From NCBI GenBank assembly GCA_035495855.1, contig DATJFD010000008.1:1-20157 (forward strand): 20,157 nt of DNA, in the 5' to 3' direction. The stretch comes from JAHFIW01 sp035495855. Lineage in GTDB: Bacteria; Patescibacteriota; Patescibacteriia; SG8-24. How positions within the stretch are numbered: position 1 is the first letter of the stretch; every line of letters starts with the position of its first letter. The notes beneath the pieces were generated by a model, which was given only the letters and a program-made list of their open reading frames with translations, was not told where the DNA came from and did not search any database. Position numbers and translations under genes: made by a program. This document shows, piece after piece, positions 1 through 5,924 of this stretch.

Positions 1-2
1 AT

Positions 3-16
3 CCCGCCGAAGCGGG
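3..16 (-). terminator. possible terminator hairpin at window edge
   Basis: CCCGC and GCGGG arms flank a CGAA loop just downstream of the stop codon of the metalloprotease gene on the minus strand. The expected U-tract would lie outside the window, so this may be only half of the signal. Confidence 0.35.
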
Positions 17-22
17 AAGCGT

Positions 23-664
23 TCAGCGGGCACGATAGACGCAGCCGGGCTTTTCCGGCGGCGGCGGACGGTCGGCGACCTCGACGAGCACCGAGATCAT
101 CGGGTCCCGGACGTCGAACGCGAGCGCGTCGACGGGCGTCATGGCGTAGACGTCCTTGTCGTAGAGCGGGTTCATGAGCGCGCGACCGCAGATGGCCTCG
201 CCGTGCGGGTGATGCCGGCAATGCGAGTCGCACTCGAGCGGCACGTGGTCCCACACGCCGATCTCGTGGCCGACCTCGTGGCCCATGACCGCCCGGAACT
301 GGTGGCGGTCGAAGGTCGTCCCGTCCATGAAGCAGCTGGTGTAGAAGATCACCTTGCCGCCCTGGTACGCCTCCGCGAGCGTGCGGAGGCCGTCATCGTG
401 CGCGACACACGGGCGATGGTCCGCGAAGACGCGGATGTCGGCCGTGTCAGGGTCCCTGACGACGGCGCAGGCTACCCCTTTCTCCCGCCAGATCTCGCAG
501 CCCGCCTGGGCGTCCTCGGCGGACAGCCCCGGCTGCACCCACAGGCGCACGAAGAAGCGCGGAGAAGCGCGGGCGGTGGGGTCCGCGTAATGCGGCACCC
601 CGGCGCAGGAAACGAGCAGGACCGAGACAATGAACGCTGAGAGAAAGCATGCGAAATGACGCAT
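23..664 (-). CDS. metzincin-type zinc metalloprotease lipoprotein
   Basis: A 213-aa predicted exported zinc protease. The N-terminus is a lipoprotein signal: a basic start, a hydrophobic stretch and a lipobox LVSC with Cys20 as the probable lipidation site, so the enzyme should be membrane-anchored outside the cytoplasm. The zinc site HEVGHEIGVWDH lies at residues 129-140 and fits HExxHxxGxxD, with His129, Glu130 and His133 canonical and Asp139 as the third ligand. Downstream, ALMNP around Met164 is a good candidate for the metzincin Met-turn. Several further cysteines (for example 56, 66, 86, 111, 145, 149, 159, 208) suggest disulfides. The ATG is preceded by AGGGGAG at good spacing. A candidate -10 box lies at 713-718. 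It is a single gene. The family is inferred from motifs; the substrate is unknown. Confidence 0.85.
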   Translation of the reverse strand: MRHFACFLSAFIVSVLLVSCAGVPHYADPTARASPRFFVRLWVQPGLSAEDAQAGCEIWREKGVACAVVRDPDTADIRVFADHRPCVAHDDGLRTLAEAYQGGKVIFYTSCFMDGTTFDRHQFRAVMGHEVGHEIGVWDHVPLECDSHCRHHPHGEAICGRALMNPLYDKDVYAMTPVDALAFDVRDPMISVLVEVADRPPPPEKPGCVYRAR

Positions 665-712
665 GTTCCGCTCCCCTTGTGTACAGACCGGCCAAAAGTG
701 GAGGCCGAGGGA

Positions 713-718
713 AGCATA
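713..718 (-). promoter_or_regulatory. candidate -10 box for the metalloprotease gene
   Basis: On the minus strand this reads TATGCT with TG immediately before it, the same form as the box in front of the guanine deaminase gene. It would give a leader of about 40 nt that carries the Shine-Dalgarno site. No convincing -35 is seen; that position lies inside the heptad array. Confidence 0.4.
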
Positions 719-719
719 C

Positions 720-782
720 AGGTTCGAGGTTGTAGGTGGTAGGTTGTAGGGCGCTACCGCCTACCACCTACAACCTACAACC
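720..782. repeat. inverted heptanucleotide array, 9 units
   Basis: Sixty-three bases made of nine consecutive in-phase 7-mers. The left four are variants of AGGTTGT, the centre unit is AGGGCGC, and the right four are variants of TACAACC, which is the reverse complement of the left unit rotated by one base. The whole is therefore an imperfect palindrome able to form a stem of roughly 25 bp with some G-U pairs. It lies between the response regulator terminator and the metalloprotease promoter. Function unknown. Confidence 0.85.
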
Positions 783-784
783 TC

Positions 785-806
785 AAAGGCCGCCCGCAGG
801 CGGCCT
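785..806 (-). terminator. terminator of the response regulator gene
   Basis: AGGCCGCC (787-794) pairs with GGCGGCCT (799-806) around a CGCA loop, three bases after the TAA stop on the minus strand. The U-tract is short (TTT), so termination may be weak or may be helped by the adjoining heptad palindrome. Confidence 0.65.
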
Positions 807-808
807 CC

Positions 809-1237
809 TTAGTATTCGCTGACCGGCTCGATGTAATCGATGCCCTTGGCCGCGAGCACCTTCTTGACGTGCTCGAGGATCTCCTTGAACGGCAGCCCCT
901 TGTGCAGGTATTCGGTCACGCCGATCTCCTTGAGCGCCTTCACGCCGTCCGGCGAGAAATCCTCGCTCGAGAACATGATGACGGGGATGTTCTTGGTGTC
1001 GTCGCTTTCCTTGAGATGCTCGGCAACCTCCATGCCGTCCATGCCGGTCATGCGGTAGTCGAGCAGGATGATCTCGGGCTTGAACTTCCGGGCCATTTCC
1101 CAGCCTTCGGCGCCGTCGTGCCCGTAGAGCACTTCAAAACCCTTCTGCGCGAACTGGCCGCCGAAGAGTTGCAGCATCACGGGATCGTCGTCGACGAGCA
1201 GCAGGTGGAGCTTCGGGATTTCGATGGGTTCGACCAT
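809..1237 (-). CDS. single-domain response regulator (CheY-like receiver)
   Basis: A 142-aa protein that is almost entirely one receiver domain, with no output domain. The acidic pocket is Asp16-Asp17-Asp18 (VDDD), the phosphoacceptor is Asp60 (ILLDY), the switch hydroxyl is Ser90 (IMFSS) and the conserved lysine is Lys113 (LHKG). It should accept phosphate from a histidine kinase and act through protein contacts. No kinase gene is in the window. I chose the ATG at 1237 rather than upstream in-frame starts because those would run through the terminator of the next gene, and because a TATACT box ends only 10 bases before this ATG. There is no Shine-Dalgarno site, so the mRNA is probably leaderless or nearly so. 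Confidence 0.92.
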   Translation of the reverse strand: MVEPIEIPKLHLLLVDDDPVMLQLFGGQFAQKGFEVLYGHDGAEGWEMARKFKPEIILLDYRMTGMDGMEVAEHLKESDDTKNIPVIMFSSEDFSPDGVKALKEIGVTEYLHKGLPFKEILEHVKKVLAAKGIDYIEPVSEY

Positions 1238-1247
1238 ATCGCAGATA

Positions 1248-1253
1248 AGTATA
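1248..1253 (-). promoter_or_regulatory. -10 box, probably leaderless response regulator mRNA
   Basis: TATACT on the minus strand ends 10 bases before the ATG at 1237. The expected transcription start is within about three bases of the start codon. At 17 bp upstream the -35 position reads TGGAAC, a weak match. Confidence 0.55.
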
Positions 1254-1279
1254 AACGTTTTCTCAAGAAAGTTCCAGGG

Positions 1280-1311
1280 GAAAAGACAAAGACCGGTCAT
1301 CGGACCGGTCT
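1280..1311 (-). terminator. terminator overlapping the end of the PAP2 gene
   Basis: AGACCGGT (1290-1297) pairs with ACCGGTCT (1304-1311) around a 6-nt loop, followed on the minus strand by TTTGTCTTTT. The TGA stop codon of the PAP2 gene (1297-1299) lies at the loop edge, so the last codons form one arm of the terminator. Confidence 0.8.
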
Positions 1312-1902
1312 GGAGAGGAGCGGGCGGCAAAGCAGGGCGAGGAATATCCCGCCGGCGACGTCGATCGCGTAGTGCTGGCGCACGAACAGCGTCGAAGCCG
1401 CGATGAGCGCGGCCCAGGCGAGCATCCACGGCAGCCGGCGCGGCCGCTCGCGCCCGACGGCGAAGGCCGTGAGGAACGCGATGGAGACGTGCAGGCTCGG
1501 GAAGAGGTTCGTCGGAACGTCCAGCCGGTAGATGGCGTTCGTCAAAAGGCCGAAGACGCCCGTTCCCGCGTCAGGAGGATGCGGCGGCGCCAGCGGCACT
1601 ACCAGGAACGCCACGCCGCTCGCCAGTATGGCCGCGCTGAAGGCGGCGCAGGTCCGCCGGAAAGCGCCGCGGTCGCTGATGACCGCGATGGCCGCGAGGG
1701 GCATCGGGAACACCGAGACGTACGGCAGGATGAACGCCGGCACGTACGGGACCGACCACACGGGGTCCCACGGGAGCACGTCCCTGGGCGTCCAGGGAGG
1801 CAGCGCGGCAGCGCCGAAGTAGACGATGCCGAACAGCGCGACGACGAGGAAGGAAAGAACGGCTTTCTCATGGTCGTACAGCCACTTCCATGCCTTTGCC
1901 AT
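1297..1902 (-). CDS. PAP2-family membrane phosphatase
   Basis: A 201-aa polytopic membrane protein with about five or six hydrophobic segments. Two PAP2 signatures are visible near the C-terminus: PSLH at 135-138 with His138, and the block from Ser170 to Asp181 with Arg175, His177 and Asp181 (STLFVRQHYAID). The first classical motif (KxxxxxxRP) is not seen, which resembles the inositolphosphotransferase/AUR1-like branch of PAP2 enzymes. The likely role is dephosphorylating, or transferring a headgroup on, a lipid or isoprenoid phosphate at the membrane; the substrate cannot be read from the sequence. The ATG at 1902 is chosen because the membrane protein begins there and the frame upstream runs into the terminator of the preceding gene. 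No Shine-Dalgarno site; a CATGCT box preceded by TGC ends 9 bases before the ATG. Confidence 0.85.
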   Translation of the reverse strand: MAKAWKWLYDHEKAVLSFLVVALFGIVYFGAAALPPWTPRDVLPWDPVWSVPYVPAFILPYVSVFPMPLAAIAVISDRGAFRRTCAAFSAAILASGVAFLVVPLAPPHPPDAGTGVFGLLTNAIYRLDVPTNLFPSLHVSIAFLTAFAVGRERPRRLPWMLAWAALIAASTLFVRQHYAIDVAGGIFLALLCRPLLSRPVR

Positions 1903-1911
1903 GACCGGGAA

Positions 1912-1917
1912 AGCATG
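1912..1917 (-). promoter_or_regulatory. candidate extended -10 for the PAP2 gene
   Basis: On the minus strand the box is CATGCT with TGC directly before it, ending 9 bases from the ATG. It is a poorer match to consensus than the boxes of the other apparently leaderless genes. Confidence 0.3.
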
Positions 1918-1943
1918 GCATCGCGGCGGGCTTCCTGCAAACG

Positions 1944-1967
1944 AAAAACCGGCCCATGAAGGGCCGG
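1944..1967 (-). terminator. terminator of the aldehyde dehydrogenase-family gene
   Basis: A perfect stem, CCGGCCC (1949-1955) with GGGCCGG (1961-1967) around a 5-nt loop, followed on the minus strand by five T. It sits four bases after the TGA stop. Confidence 0.9.
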
Positions 1968-1970
1968 GGT

Positions 1971-3668
1971 TCAGCCGCGAACGGCCGAGGCGATGATGCC
2001 GGGAAGCCTGGTCCAGGACGGCGACGCCTCGAAGGCGACGAGCTTCCGTCCGATCTCGTGGCAGCGCCGGTTGTCCGCGAACCACGCGGGCTTCGGCGAA
2101 ACCGTGAGCGGCCCGCGGATGACGGACTTCACGACGTCCCGCAGCATGAAGGTGTTATGCACCCAGCCGATGCCGCTCTTCACGTCGGCGAGCGTGGCGC
2201 CGGGCGCGCCGCCCCACGGCGGGGAAACGAAGCCGTAGCCGAGCGCCGGCCAGTGGTTCACGGCCACCGTGCCGTAGTCGAGCTCCGCGATGGCGCGTTC
2301 GAGCGCGGCCTGGTGGCGCTTCTCCGTCTCGGGATGGACGATCACCGAGGCGTTGAGCGTGCCCCAGAGGCGGTGGTTGCAGAACAGCGTCATCGTCCAG
2401 AGGAAGTCCTCCGGGTCGGTCGAGGCGACGATGGTCTCGCCGAGGATGCCGCAGAACGGCTCGGTACGGAACAGCGGTTCCTTGGTGTCCGAGGGGTCGA
2501 GCCCTTCGACGAGCGTCCAGGGGAGCTTGCCGTCCTTCCGGGTACCGACGGTGACGACGCCCGCGTGGCGGCCCTTGAGGAGCGCGTCGTAGCGGTCGAA
2601 CGCGCCGGGGTAGTAGGCGTCGCGCGTCGCGGTCGCCGCGAGCGCCTGCGTGAGCAGGAACTGGAAGCGGTCGCGCTGCGGCCAGCCCTTGGCGGTGACG
2701 AGCATCTTGGCCGCGTTGCAGTTGAACGAGGCGTTGTTCGTCACCATGCCGGCGACGTTCCTGGCCATGAAGCCGAGCTGCCGCTCCGTGTACGGCCCGG
2801 GGACGATCGCCACGGGGCTCACGTTGCCGAGCTCGGAGGTGACCGGCTTGCGCAGCACCGGATCGTTCGCGGCCTTGCGGCGGTCGCGTTCCGGTCCCGG
2901 CGGGCCCCAGACGATGAGGTCGTGCGTGCGGTCGGAGCCGGTGATGTGCACCTCGTCGATGGCGGGATGCCGACAGAGGAACTCCCCCGCCTCGGCGCCG
3001 CCGTAGACGACCTCGAGGAACCCGCGGCTCACGAGCGCGGCGAAGGCGCGTTCAATGAACGGCCCGGCCCAGTCGTTGACCGGGTTCATCTTGAGGACGC
3101 AGGTCTTGCCTTCGACGAACAGCTTATAGAGGGCGTCCATCGCGGGGATGGAACTGACGTTCCCCGCGCCGAGGATGAGGCAGCAGCCGCCGGACGGAGC
3201 GTCCGGGCCGGCGAGCGCCTCGCTGTCGCGCGCGATGACGGTGGCGCGAAAGCCGGCGAAGAGCAGACCGTCGTACGGGCCCGCAGGGAAGACATCGACC
3301 TCCGCGAGGCCGTCGCGCCTGCGGACCGGCAGCCCGTCGATCGGGCTCCTGCCGGCGGCGATGCGTTCCCACGACTCCGCGAGGAGCCGCAGGTTCCGCA
3401 CCACGACGGCGGGTCCGGCCAGCCATTCCTCCCCCGAGACCGGCGCATCGAACGGGATGCGCTTGGCCTCGCAGGCGGCGCGCACCCAGCCTTCCGCGGC
3501 GGCTGCGGTGCTCGGGATGAGCTCGCGCAGAAGCGCGGCGCGTTCCTCCGGCGAAAGCCGCGCGAACCGCGGCGACATCTCCTTGGCGAGCTGCGCGGCG
3601 ATGTCGAGATCGTCGAGGTCGGTCGCCTTGGGGCGGGCGGCGCGATCGGAAACAGGGGTTGCGACCAT
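1971..3668 (-). CDS. aldehyde dehydrogenase superfamily protein
   Basis: A 565-aa protein of the NAD(P)-dependent aldehyde dehydrogenase fold. Visible family features in order: GAGN at 167-170 and KMNP around Lys193 in the nucleotide-binding part, HITGS at 241-245, the general-base motif SELGN with Glu279, and FNCNA with the candidate nucleophile Cys317. It is longer than typical ALDHs (about 480-500 aa) and has an N-terminal extension, so it belongs to a divergent branch and I cannot name the aldehyde. It is monocistronic: a TTGACC promoter with a 17-bp spacer upstream and a strong terminator downstream. The start is supported by AAAGGA about 8 bases before the ATG. Confidence 0.88.
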   Translation of the reverse strand: MVATPVSDRAARPKATDLDDLDIAAQLAKEMSPRFARLSPEERAALLRELIPSTAAAAEGWVRAACEAKRIPFDAPVSGEEWLAGPAVVVRNLRLLAESWERIAAGRSPIDGLPVRRRDGLAEVDVFPAGPYDGLLFAGFRATVIARDSEALAGPDAPSGGCCLILGAGNVSSIPAMDALYKLFVEGKTCVLKMNPVNDWAGPFIERAFAALVSRGFLEVVYGGAEAGEFLCRHPAIDEVHITGSDRTHDLIVWGPPGPERDRRKAANDPVLRKPVTSELGNVSPVAIVPGPYTERQLGFMARNVAGMVTNNASFNCNAAKMLVTAKGWPQRDRFQFLLTQALAATATRDAYYPGAFDRYDALLKGRHAGVVTVGTRKDGKLPWTLVEGLDPSDTKEPLFRTEPFCGILGETIVASTDPEDFLWTMTLFCNHRLWGTLNASVIVHPETEKRHQAALERAIAELDYGTVAVNHWPALGYGFVSPPWGGAPGATLADVKSGIGWVHNTFMLRDVVKSVIRGPLTVSPKPAWFADNRRCHEIGRKLVAFEASPSWTRLPGIIASAVRG

Positions 3669-3721
3669 GGCGTGGTCCTTTCTGGGAAATGAACGGGCGC
3701 GGGTTCCCCCGCGTCCGGTCG

Positions 3722-3750
3722 AGCTTAGGACGGCGGGCCCGCGCGGTCAA
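3722..3750 (-). promoter_or_regulatory. promoter of the aldehyde dehydrogenase-family gene
   Basis: On the minus strand: -35 TTGACC (3745-3750), 17-bp spacer, -10 TAAGCT (3722-3727). The predicted start is near 3715, giving a leader of about 47 nt with a GC-rich hairpin (CGCGGG / CCCGCG) and a Shine-Dalgarno site. Confidence 0.7.
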
Positions 3751-3770
3751 TGCGTAACGCGTAAGGAGAC

Positions 3771-3952
3771 GGCCGTCCGGTCAGGCCAGCGGCGACCCAG
3801 GACCCATGATCCCATGGGTCCTGAAATGGTCGCCGCGTGATCTGACCGGCCCGGCCTCCGCGCCCGACAAGATGGATCCCGGCGGTTTTTGGACAACAAA
3901 AAATCCGGCCCCAAAGATGAGGCGCTGGCGCATCTCACGGGGCCGGATTTTT
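3771..3952. repeat. palindrome element, copy 1
   Basis: First of two copies in the window; the other is at 8284-8459. Bases 3771-3836 match 8284-8349 with a single difference (G3808 versus A8321). The element has an outer palindrome with arms from about 3779-3797 and 3828-3847, an inner 10-bp stem, a variable spacer, then a second hairpin of 14 bp (3899-3912 with 3939-3952). In this copy the right outer arm has decayed over about five bases. The spacer shares only short blocks with copy 2. Whether it is mobile DNA, a structured RNA or a protein-binding site is unknown. Confidence 0.85.
3899..3952. terminator. bidirectional terminator-like hairpin in palindrome element copy 1
   Basis: A 14-bp stem beginning with AAAATCCGGCCCC is flanked by T-runs on both strands, so it could stop transcription from either side. 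The loop contains a smaller GCGC stem. Confidence 0.6.
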
Positions 3953-3990
3953 CGCAAGATCTTAGAGGAAGCTTCGATGGTTCGGTCATT

Positions 3991-4096
3991 TCTGGACCCC
4001 GCATCAAGTGCGGGGTGACAGTTTATCTTTGTCACCCCGGGCTTGACCCGGGGTCCAGAAAAAAATTGTCACCCTGAACTTGTTTCAGGGTCCAGA
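3991..4096. repeat. three REP-like palindromic units
   Basis: Three 29-nt units at 3991-4019, 4031-4059 and 4068-4096. Each is a short palindrome bounded by GTCAC and TCCAG or their complements; the first is inverted relative to the other two. This pattern is a dispersed intergenic repeat known from many bacterial genomes and is often mis-translated as peptides such as CHPGLDPGS or CHPELVSGS. No transposase is nearby. Confidence 0.85.
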
Positions 4097-4116
4097 AAAA
4101 ATAAGAATTCCCGTCC

Positions 4117-4145
4117 AAAAACCGGCCATAGGGCCGGTTTTTTCG
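4117..4145. terminator. glycerol kinase terminator (bidirectional)
   Basis: AAACCGGCC (4119-4127) pairs with GGCCGGTTT (4132-4140) around a 4-nt loop, with T-runs on both strands. It lies downstream of the glycerol kinase stop on the minus strand. Confidence 0.85.
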
Positions 4146-4166
4146 CTTTCGACTTTCGACTTCCCC
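4146..4166. repeat. short heptad array fused to a terminator
   Basis: Two perfect CTTTCGA units (4146-4152, 4153-4159) and one degenerate unit follow directly after the T-run of the terminator. The arrangement matches the larger one at 13018-13081. Confidence 0.6.
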
Positions 4167-4177
4167 GCGCTTGTCGC

Positions 4178-5374
4178 TCATTTCCCCGCGACGAGAAGCG
4201 CCGTGCCGAGCGCGGTGCCGTCGTAGACGCGCTGCGGCCGCATGGGAATGCCGGTCGCGGCTTCGAGCGCCGCCGCGGCGATGCCGTCGCGGCTCGCGCC
4301 GCCGTCGACGATGATGGCGCGCGGACGGGCCGGCAGCTTGCGGATGAGCGCGGCGATGCGCACGGCGACGCCGTCGAAGTAGGCGCGCAGCGCGCGGTCG
4401 TCGCCCAGCCGGGCGGAGACCTCCTTGGCGCAGTCGCCGATCTTCTGTTCCACCGCGGCGACCGTCGCGCCGCGGCGTCCCGGCATGAGCGTGGTGAAGA
4501 ACCCCGGCACGCGCACGTTCGCGCTCCGGACCTCCTGCGACAGGAAAATGCCGGTGCCGAAGGTGACCTTGGTGACCGGTCCGGCAAGACGCAGCCGCGC
4601 GGCCTCGCGCGACGCGGCGTAGCCGCTCGACTGCTGGTCGCCGCAGACCGCGACGACGGGCACTTTCGCGCCGAGGATGCCCGGAAGGAGCTCCCCGAAC
4701 GCGGCGCGCGACGGCAGCGCCTCCGGCAGCACGTCCTCGGGCACGCCGAAGACGCGGAGGAGGTCGTCATCCCAGCGCCGCCGCGCGATGTCGTAGAGAA
4801 GCGTGCGCGAGGAGTTGGTGACGTCGGTGCGATGCGGCGCTCCGGTACACAGGCGTTGAAGGAGGAAGGCGTCGACCGTGCCGAAGGCGAGCCTGCCGCC
4901 GCGCGCCAGCCGGGCTGCCGCGGGGACGTTGTCGAGCAGCCAGCGGACCTTGGTCGCGGAAAAATACGGATCGATCGCCAGCCCGGTCTTGCGCCGCGCC
5001 ATCTCGCCGTACTTCGGGCGCAGGCGCGCGCAGAAGCGGGCCGTGCGCGAGTCCTCCCAGACGATGGCCGGCGCGACGGGCCTCCCGGTCTTCTTGTCCC
5101 AGAGGATGGTCGTCTCGCGCTGGTTGGTGATGCCGAGGCCGACGAACGCCCGCGCGGACAGGCCGGAGTCCTTCAAAGCCGCACGCAGGACGCGGACGGA
5201 CTTGGCGGCGAGCTCGGCCGGGTCCTGTTCGACCCAGCCCCGCTTGGGCGACCGCTTTCCGAGCGGCAGGTACGACTTGGCAACGACGGCCATGACGCCG
5301 TCGAACACCAACGCCTTCACGCCGGTAGTGCCCACGTCGAGCACGAGCGCATGTTGTCGCGCGGTCCTTGCCAT
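4178..5374 (-). CDS. glpK: glycerol kinase, compact FGGY-family form
   Basis: A 398-aa FGGY carbohydrate kinase expected to convert glycerol and ATP to glycerol-3-phosphate in the cytoplasm. The phosphate-binding motif DVGTTGVK is at 13-20. Residues that contact glycerol in known glycerol kinases are present: Arg86-Glu87 in NQRET, Tyr137 in DPYFS, and the catalytic Asp246 in GDQQ. The FGGY signature PYFSATKVRWLLDN is at 136-149 and the ADP-binding DGGASRDG at 357-364. It is about 100 residues shorter than usual (around 500), yet N- and C-terminal motifs are both present, so segments were lost internally rather than by truncation. It starts 6 bases after the guanine deaminase stop, without a clear Shine-Dalgarno site, so translational coupling in one operon is likely. 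Confidence 0.87.
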   Translation of the reverse strand: MARTARQHALVLDVGTTGVKALVFDGVMAVVAKSYLPLGKRSPKRGWVEQDPAELAAKSVRVLRAALKDSGLSARAFVGLGITNQRETTILWDKKTGRPVAPAIVWEDSRTARFCARLRPKYGEMARRKTGLAIDPYFSATKVRWLLDNVPAAARLARGGRLAFGTVDAFLLQRLCTGAPHRTDVTNSSRTLLYDIARRRWDDDLLRVFGVPEDVLPEALPSRAAFGELLPGILGAKVPVVAVCGDQQSSGYAASREAARLRLAGPVTKVTFGTGIFLSQEVRSANVRVPGFFTTLMPGRRGATVAAVEQKIGDCAKEVSARLGDDRALRAYFDGVAVRIAALIRKLPARPRAIIVDGGASRDGIAAAALEAATGIPMRPQRVYDGTALGTALLVAGK

Positions 5375-5380
5375 GGCCGG

Positions 5381-5872
5381 TCAGTACAATTTCCCGTCGC
5401 GGGCCTTCCATTCCCTGAAGACGGCCTCGCCTTCCGCGACGAGCGACTCATCGTGTTCGACCGGGATGCGGCGGCGGGACGGCGGCTTCTCCAGCTCTTC
5501 ATAGATGAAGGAGTCGTCGAAGCCGACGGAGGCGGCGACTTCCTTCGGGACCGCATAGACGATGCCGGCGACGTTGGCCCAGTACGAGGTCGTCAGGCAC
5601 ATCGGGCACGGTTCGGAACTGGCGATGACGATGCAGCCCTCGAGGTGCGGCCTTCGCGATTTTTTCGCCGCGGCGCGGATGGCGTTGACCTCGGCGTGGC
5701 AACTCGGGTCGCTGTCGCGCAGCACGGTATTGTGCGCGACCGAAAGCACGTTCCCCTTCTTGTCGATGACCGCGGCGCCGAACGGGCCTCCGTGGCCGAG
5801 CCGCACGCCTTTGCGTGCCTCGGCGAACGTCAGCCGGAACAGACCTTCGAGCTTCTTCTTGGCGATGCGCAT
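5381..5872 (-). CDS. guaD: guanine deaminase (CDA-fold nucleobase deaminase)
   Basis: A 163-aa cytidine-deaminase-fold zinc enzyme. The zinc and catalytic residues are His59 and Glu61 in CHAEVNAI, and Cys89 and Cys92 in EPCPMC. The C-terminal block GFDDSFIYEELEKP is typical of bacterial GuaD (guanine to xanthine plus ammonia) rather than of tRNA adenosine deaminase TadA, which is the main alternative. It is the first gene of a pair with glycerol kinase. The ATG at 5872 has no Shine-Dalgarno site; a TATGCT box ends exactly 8 bases before it, so the transcript is probably leaderless. The promoter abuts the terminator of the membrane protein gene. Confidence 0.85.
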   Translation of the reverse strand: MRIAKKKLEGLFRLTFAEARKGVRLGHGGPFGAAVIDKKGNVLSVAHNTVLRDSDPSCHAEVNAIRAAAKKSRRPHLEGCIVIASSEPCPMCLTTSYWANVAGIVYAVPKEVAASVGFDDSFIYEELEKPPSRRRIPVEHDESLVAEGEAVFREWKARDGKLY

Positions 5873-5880
5873 ATGCGTGC

Positions 5881-5886
5881 AGCATA
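5881..5886 (-). promoter_or_regulatory. -10 box, leaderless guaD-glpK transcript
   Basis: TATGCT on the minus strand, with TG directly before it, ends 8 bases before the ATG. A start 7-8 bases downstream would fall on the start codon itself. The -35 region overlaps the upstream terminator stem. Confidence 0.6.
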
Positions 5887-5890
5887 CAAC

Positions 5891-5919
5891 AAAAAACGGC
5901 CCCCGAAGAGCGGGGGCCG
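5891..5919 (-). terminator. terminator of the large membrane protein gene
   Basis: CGGCCCCCG (5897-5905) pairs perfectly with CGGGGGCCG (5911-5919) around AAGAG, followed on the minus strand by six T. It ends just where the guaD promoter begins. Confidence 0.92.
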
Positions 5920-5924
5920 AGGAA

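Larger units (their letters stand above)
3669..4177. other. 509-bp non-coding gap, fully occupied by repeats and signals
   Basis: From left to right it holds the aldehyde dehydrogenase leader and promoter, copy 1 of the palindrome element, three REP-like units, and the glycerol kinase terminator fused to a heptad repeat. Short open frames here encode only translated repeat sequence and are not believed. Confidence 0.8.

Noticed and set aside
1956..3692. Long plus-strand open frame opposite the aldehyde dehydrogenase-family gene
   Set aside because: It is a GC-rich shadow: the translation is Arg-, Glu- and Gly-rich without domain pattern, while the opposite strand encodes clear family motifs.
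3781..4077. Short open frames in the 3.7-4.1 kb gap
   Set aside because: Their peptides are translations of the palindrome element and the REP units; the same peptide end appears at both copies of the element.
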